Shown: positions 26,484-35,115, counted from the stretch's first letter. The stretch: DNA of 64,000 nt from Pseudomonadota bacterium (GCA_023404095.1 JAEYDD010000042.1:62001-126000), one strand, 5' to 3'. The notes: generated by a model from the sequence alone, not told the origin. A program made the numbers and translations.

Positions 26484-26788
26484 CGTATCAATCTCCGTGC
26501 GTGTTTGACGGCGTGAATGCGACGTGACGGCTTTTGTTCCGTGGTAGGCGTGAAGATGTGAACATGGCGGCGGAAGGCGGACAGAAGCCGCGTGCCCTTG
26601 CCAGGCCGCCGCGCGGATCGACCGCCGGTATCGGTGTGCCGGCGGTCGTGTCGGTCGAAGGAGAGTTCGACAGCCGAAGCGGGTCGCGACATTTCAGATG
26701 CGCTCCTGCCGCCTCGGGGCCTTGATCCTGCGCGCGTTGCTCCTGCTAACCGCGAGATGCAGACGGGACGTGCTTGGGCACGCGCTGG
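26484..26788. other. Intergenic, nothing recognised
   Basis: GC-rich stretch downstream of the FAA hydrolase. Long frames occur on both strands but are low-complexity Arg/Ala-rich and without ribosome sites. Confidence 0.4.
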
Positions 26789-27628
26789 TCAGCCTTGCGC
26801 CACCGTCTGGCGCTGGACGCCGAGGCCGGCGATCGAGACCTCCATGCGGTCGCCAACCTTCAGGTAGCGCGGCGGCTTCATGCCCATGCCGACGCCCGGA
26901 GGGGTCCCGGTGGTGATAACGTCGCCCGGCTCCAGGATCATGAACTGGGAAATGTAGTGCACGAGGAAGGGAACCTTGAAGACCATGGTCGAGGACGAGC
27001 CGTCCTGGACGAACTCGCCGTTCACGCTCAGCTTCATGGCGAGATCGGCGGGATCGATCTCATCGGTGGTGACCAGCCAGGGGCCGAGCGGACCGAAAGT
27101 CGGGCAGCCCTTGCCCTTCATCCACTGGCCGCTGCGCTCGGTCTGGAAGGCGCGCTCGGAGATGTCGTTGCAGATGCAGTAACCGGCGACATAGTCCAGG
27201 GCATCGGCCTCCGAAACATAGGAAGCGCGTTCGCCGATGACCACTGCGAGTTCTACTTCCCAGTCTGTCTTCTCCGAACCGCGCGGGATGAGGACGGTGT
27301 CATCGGGGCCGACCACACAGGAGGGGGCCTTGTTGAAGAGAACCGGCTCGGGAGGCACGGCCATGCCGCTTTCGGCGGCGTGGTCTGCATAGTTGAGGCC
27401 GACGGCAATGAAGTTGCCAACATGTCCGACGCAGGCGCCAATGCGTTCGCCTTCAGGCGCCAGCGGAAGGCTTGCCGGATCGATTGCCTTCAGGCGGCTC
27501 AGGCTTTCCTTGCCGAGGACCTCGCCCGCGATATCCGAAACGACTGCCGAAAGGTCGCGCACCTTGCCATCAGCGTCGATCAGGCCCGGCTTTTCCGCGC
27601 CCTGCTTTCCGTAACGAACGAGCTTCAT
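26789..27628 (-). CDS. Fumarylacetoacetate hydrolase family protein
   Basis: A 279-residue protein of the FAH superfamily. The first 70 residues are the N-terminal cap (MKLVRYGKQGAEKPGLIDA). The catalytic domain carries VGLNYADHAAESG, PVLFNKAPSCVVGPDD, the metal-ligand block DWEVELAVVIG (Glu and Glu), DISERAFQ and GDVITTGTPPGVG. Members are C-C bond hydrolases or isomerases of aromatic or sugar-acid breakdown (2-hydroxyhepta-2,4-diene-1,7-dioate isomerase, ureidoglycolate lyase-like or deoxy-rhamnonate hydrolase); the substrate cannot be told. GGAGG lies before the ATG. A divergent GntR gene is its likely regulator. Confidence 0.88.
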   Translation of the reverse strand: MKLVRYGKQGAEKPGLIDADGKVRDLSAVVSDIAGEVLGKESLSRLKAIDPASLPLAPEGERIGACVGHVGNFIAVGLNYADHAAESGMAVPPEPVLFNKAPSCVVGPDDTVLIPRGSEKTDWEVELAVVIGERASYVSEADALDYVAGYCICNDISERAFQTERSGQWMKGKGCPTFGPLGPWLVTTDEIDPADLAMKLSVNGEFVQDGSSSTMVFKVPFLVHYISQFMILEPGDVITTGTPPGVGMGMKPPRYLKVGDRMEVSIAGLGVQRQTVAQG

Positions 27629-27719
27629 GCAAACCTCCCAAAGATTTCGGCGCCGGATCATGCGACCGTGATTGAATCCTGTTGCGGTTTCCCTTCCACG
27701 AGTCCTACAAAGAGTCAAT

Positions 27720-27733
27720 GATTTTCGAAAATC
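27720..27733. promoter_or_regulatory. Palindrome GATTTTCGAAAATC, candidate GntR operator
   Basis: A perfect 14-bp palindrome in the 132-base gap between the FAA hydrolase and the divergent GntR gene, 28 bases before the GntR ATG. FCD-type GntR regulators bind such AT-rich inverted repeats in shared promoters. Confidence 0.5.
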
Positions 27734-27760
27734 CATGCGATTAGGCAAAATGAGGGCGAG

Positions 27761-28456
27761 ATGAGCATATTGCCGAAACCTGCCGCGCGGACGCTGGCAG
27801 GCGATGCCTATGAGCGGATTCGCGCCGAGATCCGGACCGGGCGCTTCCGTCCGGGCGACCGGCTGCGTTTCGCGGATCTGCAGGCGCTCTGCGCCATGAG
27901 CGTGACGCCGGTTCGCGAAGCACTGGCGCGGCTGACGGCAGAGGGGTTTACCTCGCTCGACGATCACCGCGGCTACAGCGTCGCGCAGTTATCCCTCGCA
28001 GAGCTGCGGGATATCACGGCCAACCGAAAGCTCTGCGAGGGCGAGGCGCTGCGTCTGTCGGTCGAACGGGGCGACGCGCAATGGGAGGCGGAGGTGATCG
28101 CGGCGCATCATCTGATGGTCCGCGTGCCGCAGGGACGGGAGGACATGCCGTCCGCCATTCGCGAAGACTGGGATGCACGACATGCCGCGTTTCACCGGGC
28201 GCTGATCGCAGCCTGCGGCTCCGCGATTCTGCTCGATACCTGCGGCCGCTTGTTCGCCCACGCGGACCGCTACCGGCGGGTATCCGTCAGCCTGCTGATG
28301 TCGAGGCGTGATGCCGAGGCCGAGCATCGCCTGATCATGGAGGCGGCGCTTGCACGGGACGGTGCGGCGGCCGTCGCAGCGCTGCATGCGCATTACGAAA
28401 AGACGGCCCAATCACTGGAGGCATTCTTCGACGGGCAGGCAACCGGACAGACATGA
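27761..28456 (+). CDS. GntR-family transcriptional regulator (FCD domain)
   Basis: A 231-residue regulator. Residues 10-75 are the winged helix-turn-helix (AYERIRAEIRTGRFRPGDRL, LCAMSVTPVREALARL, TSLDDHRGYSVAQLS). Residues 85-220 are the all-helical FCD effector domain with a metal-binding His set (AFHRALIAACG, then HADRYRRV and AEHRLIMEAAL, ending ALHAHYEKT). It probably controls the divergent FAA hydrolase, with an acid intermediate as inducer. GAGGG precedes the ATG. A decayed copy of codons 57-145 lies at 31090-31350. Confidence 0.9.
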   Translation: MSILPKPAARTLAGDAYERIRAEIRTGRFRPGDRLRFADLQALCAMSVTPVREALARLTAEGFTSLDDHRGYSVAQLSLAELRDITANRKLCEGEALRLSVERGDAQWEAEVIAAHHLMVRVPQGREDMPSAIREDWDARHAAFHRALIAACGSAILLDTCGRLFAHADRYRRVSVSLLMSRRDAEAEHRLIMEAALARDGAAAVAALHAHYEKTAQSLEAFFDGQATGQT

Positions 28457-28469
28457 CGCGGCGGCGGGT

Positions 28470-28545
28470 GCCGGCGGGCGGTTCGGCGCGGGGGGGGGGG
28501 CACGGGCGTCTCGATGGCCTTGCCGCCGCCGATCGCGGCGACAAG
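28470..28545 (-). pseudogene. Fragment of the outer-membrane efflux gene 3' end
   Basis: This stretch resembles 31455-31530, which encodes the C-terminal end of the intact efflux gene: shared CGGTTCGGCG, CGGGCGTCTCGAT and GCCGCCGCCGATCGCG. No functional product. It shows that the GntR gene was once followed directly by this efflux gene, as at 31.4 kb now. An 11-base G run (28490-28500) interrupts it. Confidence 0.55.
28490..28500 (+). repeat. Poly-G tract of 11
   Basis: Uninterrupted run of eleven G in the efflux-gene fragment; the matching intact region at 31.48 kb has five G's. Possible slippage site or base-calling artefact. Confidence 0.7.
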
Positions 28546-28761
28546 GCAGGCGTTGGTCGCGGGGATTACCCGGCGTCATCAGCCTCCATCTTCGTATTGG
28601 GACAATCTTCTAACCGGCTGAAAGCCGTCAGCCGATGTGGATTACGACGACCGGCGTGAACGGATACAGGAAAGCTGGCCTCGGGATTCTCTGTGCCTAC
28701 CGCCGACGAACGTAGTTTTCAGTGTCCCTACGAAGCGCCGCAACGCGGACGGGATTACCTG

Positions 28762-30282
28762 TCAGGCGGACGGCAAATCCACCGCTGGATCGGCTGCCTT
28801 CTGGCAGCGTTCGATGCGCTCGATCTTCAACGGCAAAGTCCCGCCTTCGACGCATCTCCCGGTATTGACGTCCCACTTCCAGTGATGCCGCGGACATTCC
28901 AGGATGCCGTCCGCGATTGTGGCGTGGGCCAGTTCTTCGCCCGCATGCGGACAAAACCGTTGAATCCTGAAACCGTCGCGCTCGATCGTTTCGGTGTTGC
29001 GCCGCTCCCGCATGATCTGCTGGGTCTGCGCCGGCTCGTTTCCGTAACGCAACAGGCTCATGAACGTCAGGTCGAACACGTCCGGCTCGCGATGCAGATC
29101 GATACGCATGGAGAGGAGCGCTTCCTCCCAGCCGGTTTCGCCGGCGAGAATCGCGCGCAGTATCCGCGGCGACATGATCAGCACATATTCGGGATCGTAG
29201 GGTTCCTCACCCTCGATGACAAAGTCTTCGGCCAGTTTGCCGAGCTGAACGCCCCAGGTCTTCCCGCCGGAGGATATGCCGATATGCTTGTGAAACTCGC
29301 GTAGCAGCGGCTTGTTGCGCCGCTGCAGAGAGGCGAAATAGTCTTCGACTTCGCTCGCCTCGATGGGCGTCTCCGGGGTTTCGTAGAAGCTGCCCCAGTC
29401 GGCCTTGCGCCGCTCCCGATAGCTGGCGAGGTCGTCGTCTCGCAGGGCTTCGTCCGAGTGCAAGACCTTCGGCTCGCCTGCCGCTATCTCCACCGTGTCG
29501 CCCGGGAGCAGCCGCAGGACGTCTGTTGTGGGACAGGCGCGGGCGAAATCCGCCGCAATGTCCTCCCATTGCGGGAAGATCGTCTTGGCCGGATCATTGT
29601 ATTTTTCCAGCACCGGATCGAGGAAGCAGGCCGGCCCGGCGGACGGCAGGTAGGCGCGCGCGTGCGTCAGGTGCACCTTGCGATAGAGGGTGTCGAGCAA
29701 TCCCTCGCGCACGGCATTCACCTTCTGTTGCATCTGATCGGGTGGATAGTCGTAGCAGTTGGGGTACCACATGGCGCCCGAATATTGCGCGGCGAGCAGG
29801 TCCACCCGATCCGGCAGCTCCGACATTGGCGTATTGCAGTCATTCAGGTCCAGGAAACGGAAGCCGTCCATCTCCAGCATCAGGCCGCTGTCTTCCTTGT
29901 GGCTCGTGTCCAGGAACATCGTGGCGGTGAAATTGTCGGCCAACTGAAAAGGCTGGCGGTGGTCAAGCGGAATAACGTTGGTAAAGCCCAGTTCATTGAA
30001 CCGGCGAAGCATCCCGCGCGATCGGTAGTTCGGTGCGAGTACGGTCGTCGTCCGGTCCAGCGTCTCCAGAAACCGCCGGTCGAAGTGGTCTTCATGCGCA
30101 TGCGATACGTATAGATAGTCGAACTTCGCCTCCGCGATTTTGCGCGCAGAGCTGTTGTCAGGCCAGGGAAACCAGGATTGCAAAAACGCCGAGTGAAACC
30201 AAGGATCAATCAGGACTCGAAGGCCCGCATGTTCTACGGTAAAGCCGGCATGGCCAAGATAACGAATGACGCTGCAATTCAT
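28762..30282 (-). CDS. Metallo-beta-lactamase fold + C-terminal Rieske [2Fe-2S] protein
   Basis: A 506-residue protein. Residues 1-270 have an UlaG/RNase-Z-like MBL fold (YLGHAGFTVEHAG, LIDPWFHSAF, metal motif VSHAHEDHFD, LDLNDCNTPMSEL, LTHARAYLPS). Residues 290-420 are a middle domain. Residues 430-495 are a Rieske domain whose ligands are complete: CPHAGEEL (C-x-H) and LECPRHHWKWD (C-x2-H). The domain set is that of CMP-sialic acid hydroxylase but in opposite order (Rieske last). It is therefore likely an oxygenase or redox enzyme on an unknown substrate. AGGGA lies 9 bases before the ATG. It is downstream of a small Cys peptide gene on the same strand. Confidence 0.8.
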   Translation of the reverse strand: MNCSVIRYLGHAGFTVEHAGLRVLIDPWFHSAFLQSWFPWPDNSSARKIAEAKFDYLYVSHAHEDHFDRRFLETLDRTTTVLAPNYRSRGMLRRFNELGFTNVIPLDHRQPFQLADNFTATMFLDTSHKEDSGLMLEMDGFRFLDLNDCNTPMSELPDRVDLLAAQYSGAMWYPNCYDYPPDQMQQKVNAVREGLLDTLYRKVHLTHARAYLPSAGPACFLDPVLEKYNDPAKTIFPQWEDIAADFARACPTTDVLRLLPGDTVEIAAGEPKVLHSDEALRDDDLASYRERRKADWGSFYETPETPIEASEVEDYFASLQRRNKPLLREFHKHIGISSGGKTWGVQLGKLAEDFVIEGEEPYDPEYVLIMSPRILRAILAGETGWEEALLSMRIDLHREPDVFDLTFMSLLRYGNEPAQTQQIMRERRNTETIERDGFRIQRFCPHAGEELAHATIADGILECPRHHWKWDVNTGRCVEGGTLPLKIERIERCQKAADPAVDLPSA

Positions 30283-30519
30283 TGGCTAGCTTCCCTGGTT
30301 TGTAGAGATTTGGGATTTACTGATGCTCGCGGGCCGTCTCCAGTTTCTTGCCAGTTTCGAACGGAACCATGCAGAATTGGCTTTGGATTCGACGCCCAAT
30401 TCAAGATCGTATTGCGGAATTTGATCGAAAAACAAATAAAAAGTAAATATCTATACAGTACCTGTGACATCTATGCCGCGGGGAAATCACGACATGGTCG
30501 TCGTTCGCTTTATTCACTC

Positions 30520-30765
30520 CTACGCCACAAGGCTCGGCAGGAGAGTTTCGTCGAGCAGTGTTAGCATCTTTTCCGCCCGCTTGCAGTCTCCGCCGCCTTC
30601 ACAGGCCGGCGCCCCCACCGACGCAGGCTGGGGGTAGCAGCGCCCGCTACATGCGTTCGTCTCGGTCGTCCCACCGCCACCACTCAATTCGATGGCCATG
30701 CCAAAGGAATCGGTGTCCGATCGACCGAGAGCGACGGGACCCGGTTGGCCACTGCTTGCTGTCAT
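30520..30765 (-). CDS. 81-residue Cys-containing peptide, possible substrate of the MBL/Rieske enzyme
   Basis: An 81-residue protein with a very good ribosome site (GGGAG, 7 bases before the ATG at 30765). The N-terminal 35 residues are hydrophilic (MTASSGQPGPVALGRSDTD); the middle is Gly-rich and has four cysteines in the pattern C-x3-C-x11-C-x5-C (NACSGRCYPQ, PACEGGGDCKR); the C-terminal 18 residues form an amphipathic helix (AEKMLTLLDETLLPSLVA). No signal peptide. It lies 237 bases upstream of the MBL/Rieske gene, in the same direction. A short Cys/Gly-rich peptide beside a redox enzyme is typical of ribosomal peptide precursors, but a small metal- or partner-binding protein fits as well. 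No known family is recognised. Confidence 0.6.
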   Translation of the reverse strand: MTASSGQPGPVALGRSDTDSFGMAIELSGGGGTTETNACSGRCYPQPASVGAPACEGGGDCKRAEKMLTLLDETLLPSLVA

Positions 30766-31033
30766 GCGAGAACTCCCAGTATGAGCATATCCTTCGCAAC
30801 AGCGCCGAACGTCGGGCCGTCGTCTGGATAGTCTGGCACTGAAACGGAATATGCAGTTGCCATGGTACATCGGCGCAGGAACGCGGCCTTGGTGAACTAA
30901 TACCGTCGGTCCGACAGGCCCTTCCTTGTAGGAAAAGGTATTTCAGCTTCGGGGTAAAGCATGGAAAACGCGGTATTGCGCTCTCCTAAGGTCGTAGTCA
31001 TCCGAACGCTCGGATGAATGATCGCCATGCGGC
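30766..31033. other. Intergenic upstream of the Cys peptide
   Basis: No supported gene; it should contain the promoter of the peptide-MBL/Rieske unit. Short frames in it have no ribosome sites. Confidence 0.4.
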
Positions 31034-31350
31034 GATCGGACGATCGGTGCGGGTCGGCGGCTGGTGGGAGCGATGTGCCCGTCACGTCTTGGCTGATGGC
31101 AGAGGGGTTCACATCGCTGGACGATCACCGCGGCTGCTGGGTCGCGCAAGTTGTCCCTCTCAGAACTGAGGGACATCACGGCCAACCGAAAGCTCTGCGA
31201 GGCGAGGCGCTGCTGCTGTCGATCGAACGGGGCGTATGGGAGGCGGAGGTGATCGCGGCGCATCGTCTGATGGCGCGCGTGCTGCAGTGGCGTTAGGATA
31301 TGCCGTTCGCCATTCGCGACGACTGCGATGCACGGCTTGCCGCTTCACTG
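31034..31350 (+). pseudogene. Decayed partial copy of the GntR region
   Basis: Bases 31090-31350 match 27929-28195 of the GntR gene (for example ACGGCCAACCGAAAGCTCTG, GATCGCGGCGCATC), but with deletions and a stop (TAG at 31294-31296) so no regulator is made. Bases 31034-31094 match 26193-26251. Thus a copy of the 26.2-28.2 kb segment with its middle deleted lies here, in the same orientation, just before the intact efflux gene. Confidence 0.85.
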
Positions 31351-31368
31351 TCGAGCCCGGGAGACCTT

Positions 31369-31413
31369 AACAACAACGCCCCGAAGAGCATGGCTCTTCG
31401 GGGCGTTGTTGTT
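31369..31413. terminator. Perfect 21-bp inverted repeat, terminator of the efflux gene
   Basis: Arms 31369-31389 and 31393-31413 are fully complementary with an ATG loop. The minus-strand transcript of the efflux gene ends 19 bases before it. The flank is GTTGTTGTT and not a pure T-run. It is the most stable hairpin in the window. Confidence 0.75.
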
Positions 31414-31431
31414 CAGCATGTCGAAATGGAT

Positions 31432-32925
31432 CTATTGCGTGGCTGCAGCGGCGGACGCCACGCTGCGGTTCGGCGAGGGGGTCGGTACGGGCGTCTCGAT
31501 TGCCGAGCCGCCGCCGATCGCGACGTTGAGGGCGACATAGTCGCTGGCAAGCGAACGGATGGCGGATGCCAGCGTCAGGCGGCTGTTTGCAACGTTACGC
31601 TCGGCATCGAGCACGTCGAGGATCGTGCTGGCGCCGCCGCGGTAGCTTTCGCGCGCCAACGACAGGGCCTCCTCGTTCGAGGCGACCAGGCGCCGCAGCG
31701 CTGCGACCGTCTGGTAGTCGCGAATGAGGGCGGTCTGCGCGTTTTCGACCTCTTCTACCGCGTTCAGGACCGTCTGTTTCCAGGCAAAGTACTGCTGCTT
31801 GGCGACGGAGTCGGCGATGTCCACCTGGGCGCGCAGCGCGCCGCCGTTAAAGATCGGCACCGTCAGCGTCGGACCGAAGCTCCAGGAGGTCAGATTGCCC
31901 GAAACGGCGCTGAGCGTGCGGGCAGCGCCGATGGTGCCGTCGAGCGTCAGGGCCGGGTAGAGCTGCGATTCTGCAACACCGATCTGGGCAGTTGCTGCGG
32001 CAAGCGTGCGTTCCGCCGCGCGGATGTCCGGACGGTTGCGGATGAGATCGGCAGGAACGCCGACCTTGGTGGAGTGGCGCGGGTAGGGCTGGCTGCCGGC
32101 GCGGATCAGCTCGGGCGTCACCGTCGCTGCGGGTACGCCCAGCAGCGTCGCCACCCGGTTGGCCGACTGGTAGAAGCCGGTTTCCAACGGCGGAAGCTCG
32201 GCGAGCGTCTGGTTGACGAGGCCCTCGGCCTGTACAACGTCGAGGCTGGAGGCGGCGCCGGCGGCGCGGATGTCCTGCGTCAGCTTCAGCGTTTCGCGCC
32301 GTGATGCCAGGTTCTCGCGGTTGAGCGCCAGCGCTTCCTGGAAGAAGCGGACGCTGATGTAGGTGGTCGTCAGCTCGCTCAGGTAGGCAAGGCGTGCGAC
32401 GTTGACGTTGTCATAGGCCGCATCGAGCGAGGCGTTGGCCGATTCCCTTGAGCGTGCATACTGGCCGAACAGGTCAAGCAGCCACGAGGCGCCGACGTTG
32501 CCGGATGCGACCCTGGACTGGGTATGGCTGGAACCCGGAATGACGGTGCCGTCGGCCAATACCGTCGTCGACTGCCGCCTGAGCAGCGATCCGTCAGAGC
32601 CGGAAGCGGTGGCGCTGCCGCCGCCGTTGATCTGCGGCCAGGCGCCGGCACCGGCGGCGACGACGTTCGCCTGCGCTTCGGTGATGCGCTCCATTGCCTG
32701 CAGGACCGAAAGGTTTTCGTTCATGCCGCGCGCGACGAGCTCGTTCATGCGCTTGTCGCGGAAATTTTCCCACCAGGGGTCGAGTGTGGTGTTGCCGGCA
32801 GACTTACCTGCTGCCTCGGAGAACTTTCCAGGCAGTGCGGTCTCCGGGGTCTTGTAGTCCGGGCCAACGACGCAGCCCGACAGCAACAGCATGGTCAGCG
32901 GCAATAGGGATCGTGCAATCTTCAT
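31432..32925 (-). CDS. Outer-membrane efflux lipoprotein (NodT/OprM family)
   Basis: A 497-residue outer membrane factor. The signal peptide ends in a lipobox (MLLLSGC) with acylated Cys at about residue 18, then VVGPDYKTPE, which is usual for the NodT group. Two repeated halves carry the alpha-barrel pattern (LVARGMNENLSVLQAMERI, and LIRNRPDIRAAERTLAAATA, the highly conserved OMF motif). The C-terminus is Pro/Ser-rich. It forms the exit duct for RND or ABC efflux pumps. No adaptor or pump gene is next to it, so it either serves a distant pump or is an orphan. Confidence 0.9.
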   Translation of the reverse strand: MKIARSLLPLTMLLLSGCVVGPDYKTPETALPGKFSEAAGKSAGNTTLDPWWENFRDKRMNELVARGMNENLSVLQAMERITEAQANVVAAGAGAWPQINGGGSATASGSDGSLLRRQSTTVLADGTVIPGSSHTQSRVASGNVGASWLLDLFGQYARSRESANASLDAAYDNVNVARLAYLSELTTTYISVRFFQEALALNRENLASRRETLKLTQDIRAAGAASSLDVVQAEGLVNQTLAELPPLETGFYQSANRVATLLGVPAATVTPELIRAGSQPYPRHSTKVGVPADLIRNRPDIRAAERTLAAATAQIGVAESQLYPALTLDGTIGAARTLSAVSGNLTSWSFGPTLTVPIFNGGALRAQVDIADSVAKQQYFAWKQTVLNAVEEVENAQTALIRDYQTVAALRRLVASNEEALSLARESYRGGASTILDVLDAERNVANSRLTLASAIRSLASDYVALNVAIGGGSAIETPVPTPSPNRSVASAAAATQ

Positions 32926-33669
32926 GGTCTTCCCCGAGCCGCGATACTAACGGCCCATAATCTCGAGTCCAAAAAGCGATTCGCGCATTTTCCATGCGTT
33001 ATGGTTAATGCATCCTCAACAGGGCCATGCCCGTACGGACTGGCCCAGAATCATCCCGCACACCATATCTAGACTAAGAACGTTGCCAATGGGTTTTCAT
33101 GCGACCAATAGGTGGAATCGCAAGCAATTCACATCATCTGTTGCGTTTTGGTCCCGGTATCATGGGCTTGCCTAAGCCTTTGGCCGGAACCTTGCCGGCG
33201 TCGATTACGCCTTTTGCGTGAAAAATAGGCGGCGTCAAAATGACGATTTTGCCCACTTCCGGAGCGATCGCCCATTTTTTGACATTTGCAAGCTCATTTC
33301 GTCAGAATGCTGCATGTGCGAACCATTTTTCGCCCTTTAATTGTCACACTAATTGCCGCGCAAAAATTTCCCAAAAATATTGCTCGCGAGTTGACAGGCT
33401 GGAGTGAAGCGCCTATCTCTCGGAGCATACGTGAAGGCCCACGTATTTTTCGCTGTCCAAATCCTTCTGCCGCCACCTGGGCGTGTGGAGCAACCAAGGG
33501 AGTGTGAACATTGCATCATAATGCCAACATCGCTTCCGCTGGTGATGTGATCTCCTGTCGCGGAACGAAATTCGAGACGATGCTTTCGGCTGGTCGCCGA
33601 ATTTAGTCTCTCAACTTCGACTTAAGCACAAAACGACATTCGCTGTGCCTGTGCATGGCAGGAGTTACT
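32926..33669. other. Long intergenic region, no gene
   Basis: About 740 bases with no supported frame; overlapping frames at 33286-33507 (both strands) are shadows of one another without ribosome sites. It carries the promoters of the efflux gene and of the small gene at 33670. AT-richer than its neighbours. Confidence 0.5.
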
Positions 33670-33888
33670 ATGGAAAAGCAAGTTATCGAGATCGGCGGCG
33701 AAGCCGTCGGTGTTGTTGTTCCTGATCACGATCGGCTGAAGTTCGTTGCCGTCAAGTATCACGTCTGGGATCTGGATTCGAAGCGCTTCGATTCCGCCGA
33801 CGAGGTGCGCGCGGCGATCCGCAAGCTCATGAACGACCCGTCCGCGGCAGCGTCGCGCGGGAGCATGCAGGGTCTGAGCGCGGCCTGA
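33670..33888 (+). CDS. Small conserved-looking protein, unknown
   Basis: A 72-residue protein with AGGAG 5 bases before the ATG. MEKQVIEIGGEAVGVVVPDH is followed by FVAVKYHVWDLDSKRFDS and a helical EVRAAIRKLMNDP. This form (a beta hairpin then a helix) is like short rhizobial proteins of unknown function that I have seen annotated only as hypothetical. Stands alone between two long intergenic regions. Confidence 0.65.
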   Translation: MEKQVIEIGGEAVGVVVPDHDRLKFVAVKYHVWDLDSKRFDSADEVRAAIRKLMNDPSAAASRGSMQGLSAA

Positions 33889-33970
33889 CGTCAGGGATCG
33901 CCGAAAGGCGTCCGGCAGTCGTCCGGCGCGTGGAATTTCTAAGCCATCACCCTACATCCATCGGAATGCA

Positions 33971-34001
33971 GCTTCACCGCGGGCGTTGCCCGCGGTGAAG
34001 C
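33971..34001. terminator. Perfect 14-bp hairpin before the SDR gene
   Basis: Arms 33971-33984 and 33988-34001 with a GTT loop, no T-run. It follows the small gene at 33670-33888 by 80 bases; likely its transcript end. Confidence 0.55.
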
Positions 34002-34127
34002 GCGTTGGTATGCACGGGTCTGCGCCGGGGTCGGAAGAATTTCTGGTGCTGTCTTGCACATTTTTCGCATGCTTCCGAAGCTTGTTGCCATGCTCGGCAA
34101 GCATACCCCGATCGGATGGACCTCGCC

Positions 34128-35012
34128 ATGACAAGCCAGACCATGACTAGCCAATCTGCATTTTCGCCGCGCAACGTCGCCGTCATCACGGGCGCGGCCT
34201 CGGGTATCGGACTGGCCGCCGCCAAGCATTTTGCCACGCTCGGCATGCGCGTCGTCCTCGCCGACCTCGCCGGACCGCGGCTCGAGGAGGCCTTCGCTGC
34301 CGTTGGCGCTCTTTCAAAGGGCGGTGGCGACGACGTCCTCGCCGTCGCCACCGACGTTTCGGACCTCGGTTCGGTGACGCGACTGCACGAGGCGGCGGTG
34401 TCGCGTTTCGGCCGCGTGCATGTGCTGATGAACAATGCCGGCATCCAGCCCGGCAGCGCGATCCTGGGGCCGAGGGAGAACTGGGAGAAGGTGTTGCTGG
34501 TCAACCTCTGGGGTGTGGTGAATTGCACCCAGACCTTCGTTCCCGGCATGCTCGAGCATGGCGAGGCCGGCATCGTCATCAATACGGGCTCCAAGCAGGG
34601 AATCACGACGCCGCCGGGCGATCCGGCCTACAACGTCTCCAAGGCCGGGGTGAAGGTGTTCACCGAAGCGCTGCAGCATGATCTTCGCAATCGGCAAGGC
34701 GGTCTGCTCAGCGCACATCTGCTTATCCCCGGCTTCGTCTTCACAGCGCTGACGGCAAACGGGCGTACGGAGAAGCCTGAAGGCGCCTGGACGCCGGAAC
34801 AGACCGTCGACTTCATGATGCAGAGCCTCGCAAGGGGCGATTTCTACATTCTTTGCCCGGACAACGAGGTGGCGCGCAGGACGGACGAGAAACGCATCCT
34901 GTGGGCGGCAGGCGATATCGTGGAGAACCGTCCGCCACTGTCGCGCTGGCACCCGCAATACGGCGCCGCCTTCAAGGCTTTCGTCGACAAGGACGTTGCT
35001 GAGGGGGATTGA
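34128..35012 (+). CDS. Short-chain dehydrogenase/reductase
   Basis: A 294-residue classical SDR. The nucleotide-binding TGAASGIGLAAAKHF, ADLAG (Asp after beta-2, so NAD is likelier than NADP), NNAG at MNNAGIQPG, the catalytic Ser region VINTGSKQG and YNVSK are present; the catalytic triad is complete if the Ser of TGSKQ is counted. The substrate is not evident. The start is not certain: 34116, 34128 and 34143 are possible; none has a strong ribosome site. Confidence 0.85.
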   Translation: MTSQTMTSQSAFSPRNVAVITGAASGIGLAAAKHFATLGMRVVLADLAGPRLEEAFAAVGALSKGGGDDVLAVATDVSDLGSVTRLHEAAVSRFGRVHVLMNNAGIQPGSAILGPRENWEKVLLVNLWGVVNCTQTFVPGMLEHGEAGIVINTGSKQGITTPPGDPAYNVSKAGVKVFTEALQHDLRNRQGGLLSAHLLIPGFVFTALTANGRTEKPEGAWTPEQTVDFMMQSLARGDFYILCPDNEVARRTDEKRILWAAGDIVENRPPLSRWHPQYGAAFKAFVDKDVAEGD

Positions 35013-35115
35013 CCCCGGCGCACCGTTCGCAAAACGGTGCACAGTCCATTCACCCGGTGCGGGCTGTTCGGCGACGCGGAATCCTGATTGGTTATCGCTC
35101 GAACGGAGAACATCC

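Noticed and set aside
30279..30470. 63-codon frame whose stop overlaps the ATG of the MBL/Rieske gene
   Set aside because: The overlap hints at coupling, but the ATG has no ribosome site and the sequence is AT-rich without protein character.
33286..33507. 73-codon plus-strand frame in the 32.9-33.7 kb gap (and its antisense)
   Set aside because: Both strands are open over the same bases with no ribosome site; no family.
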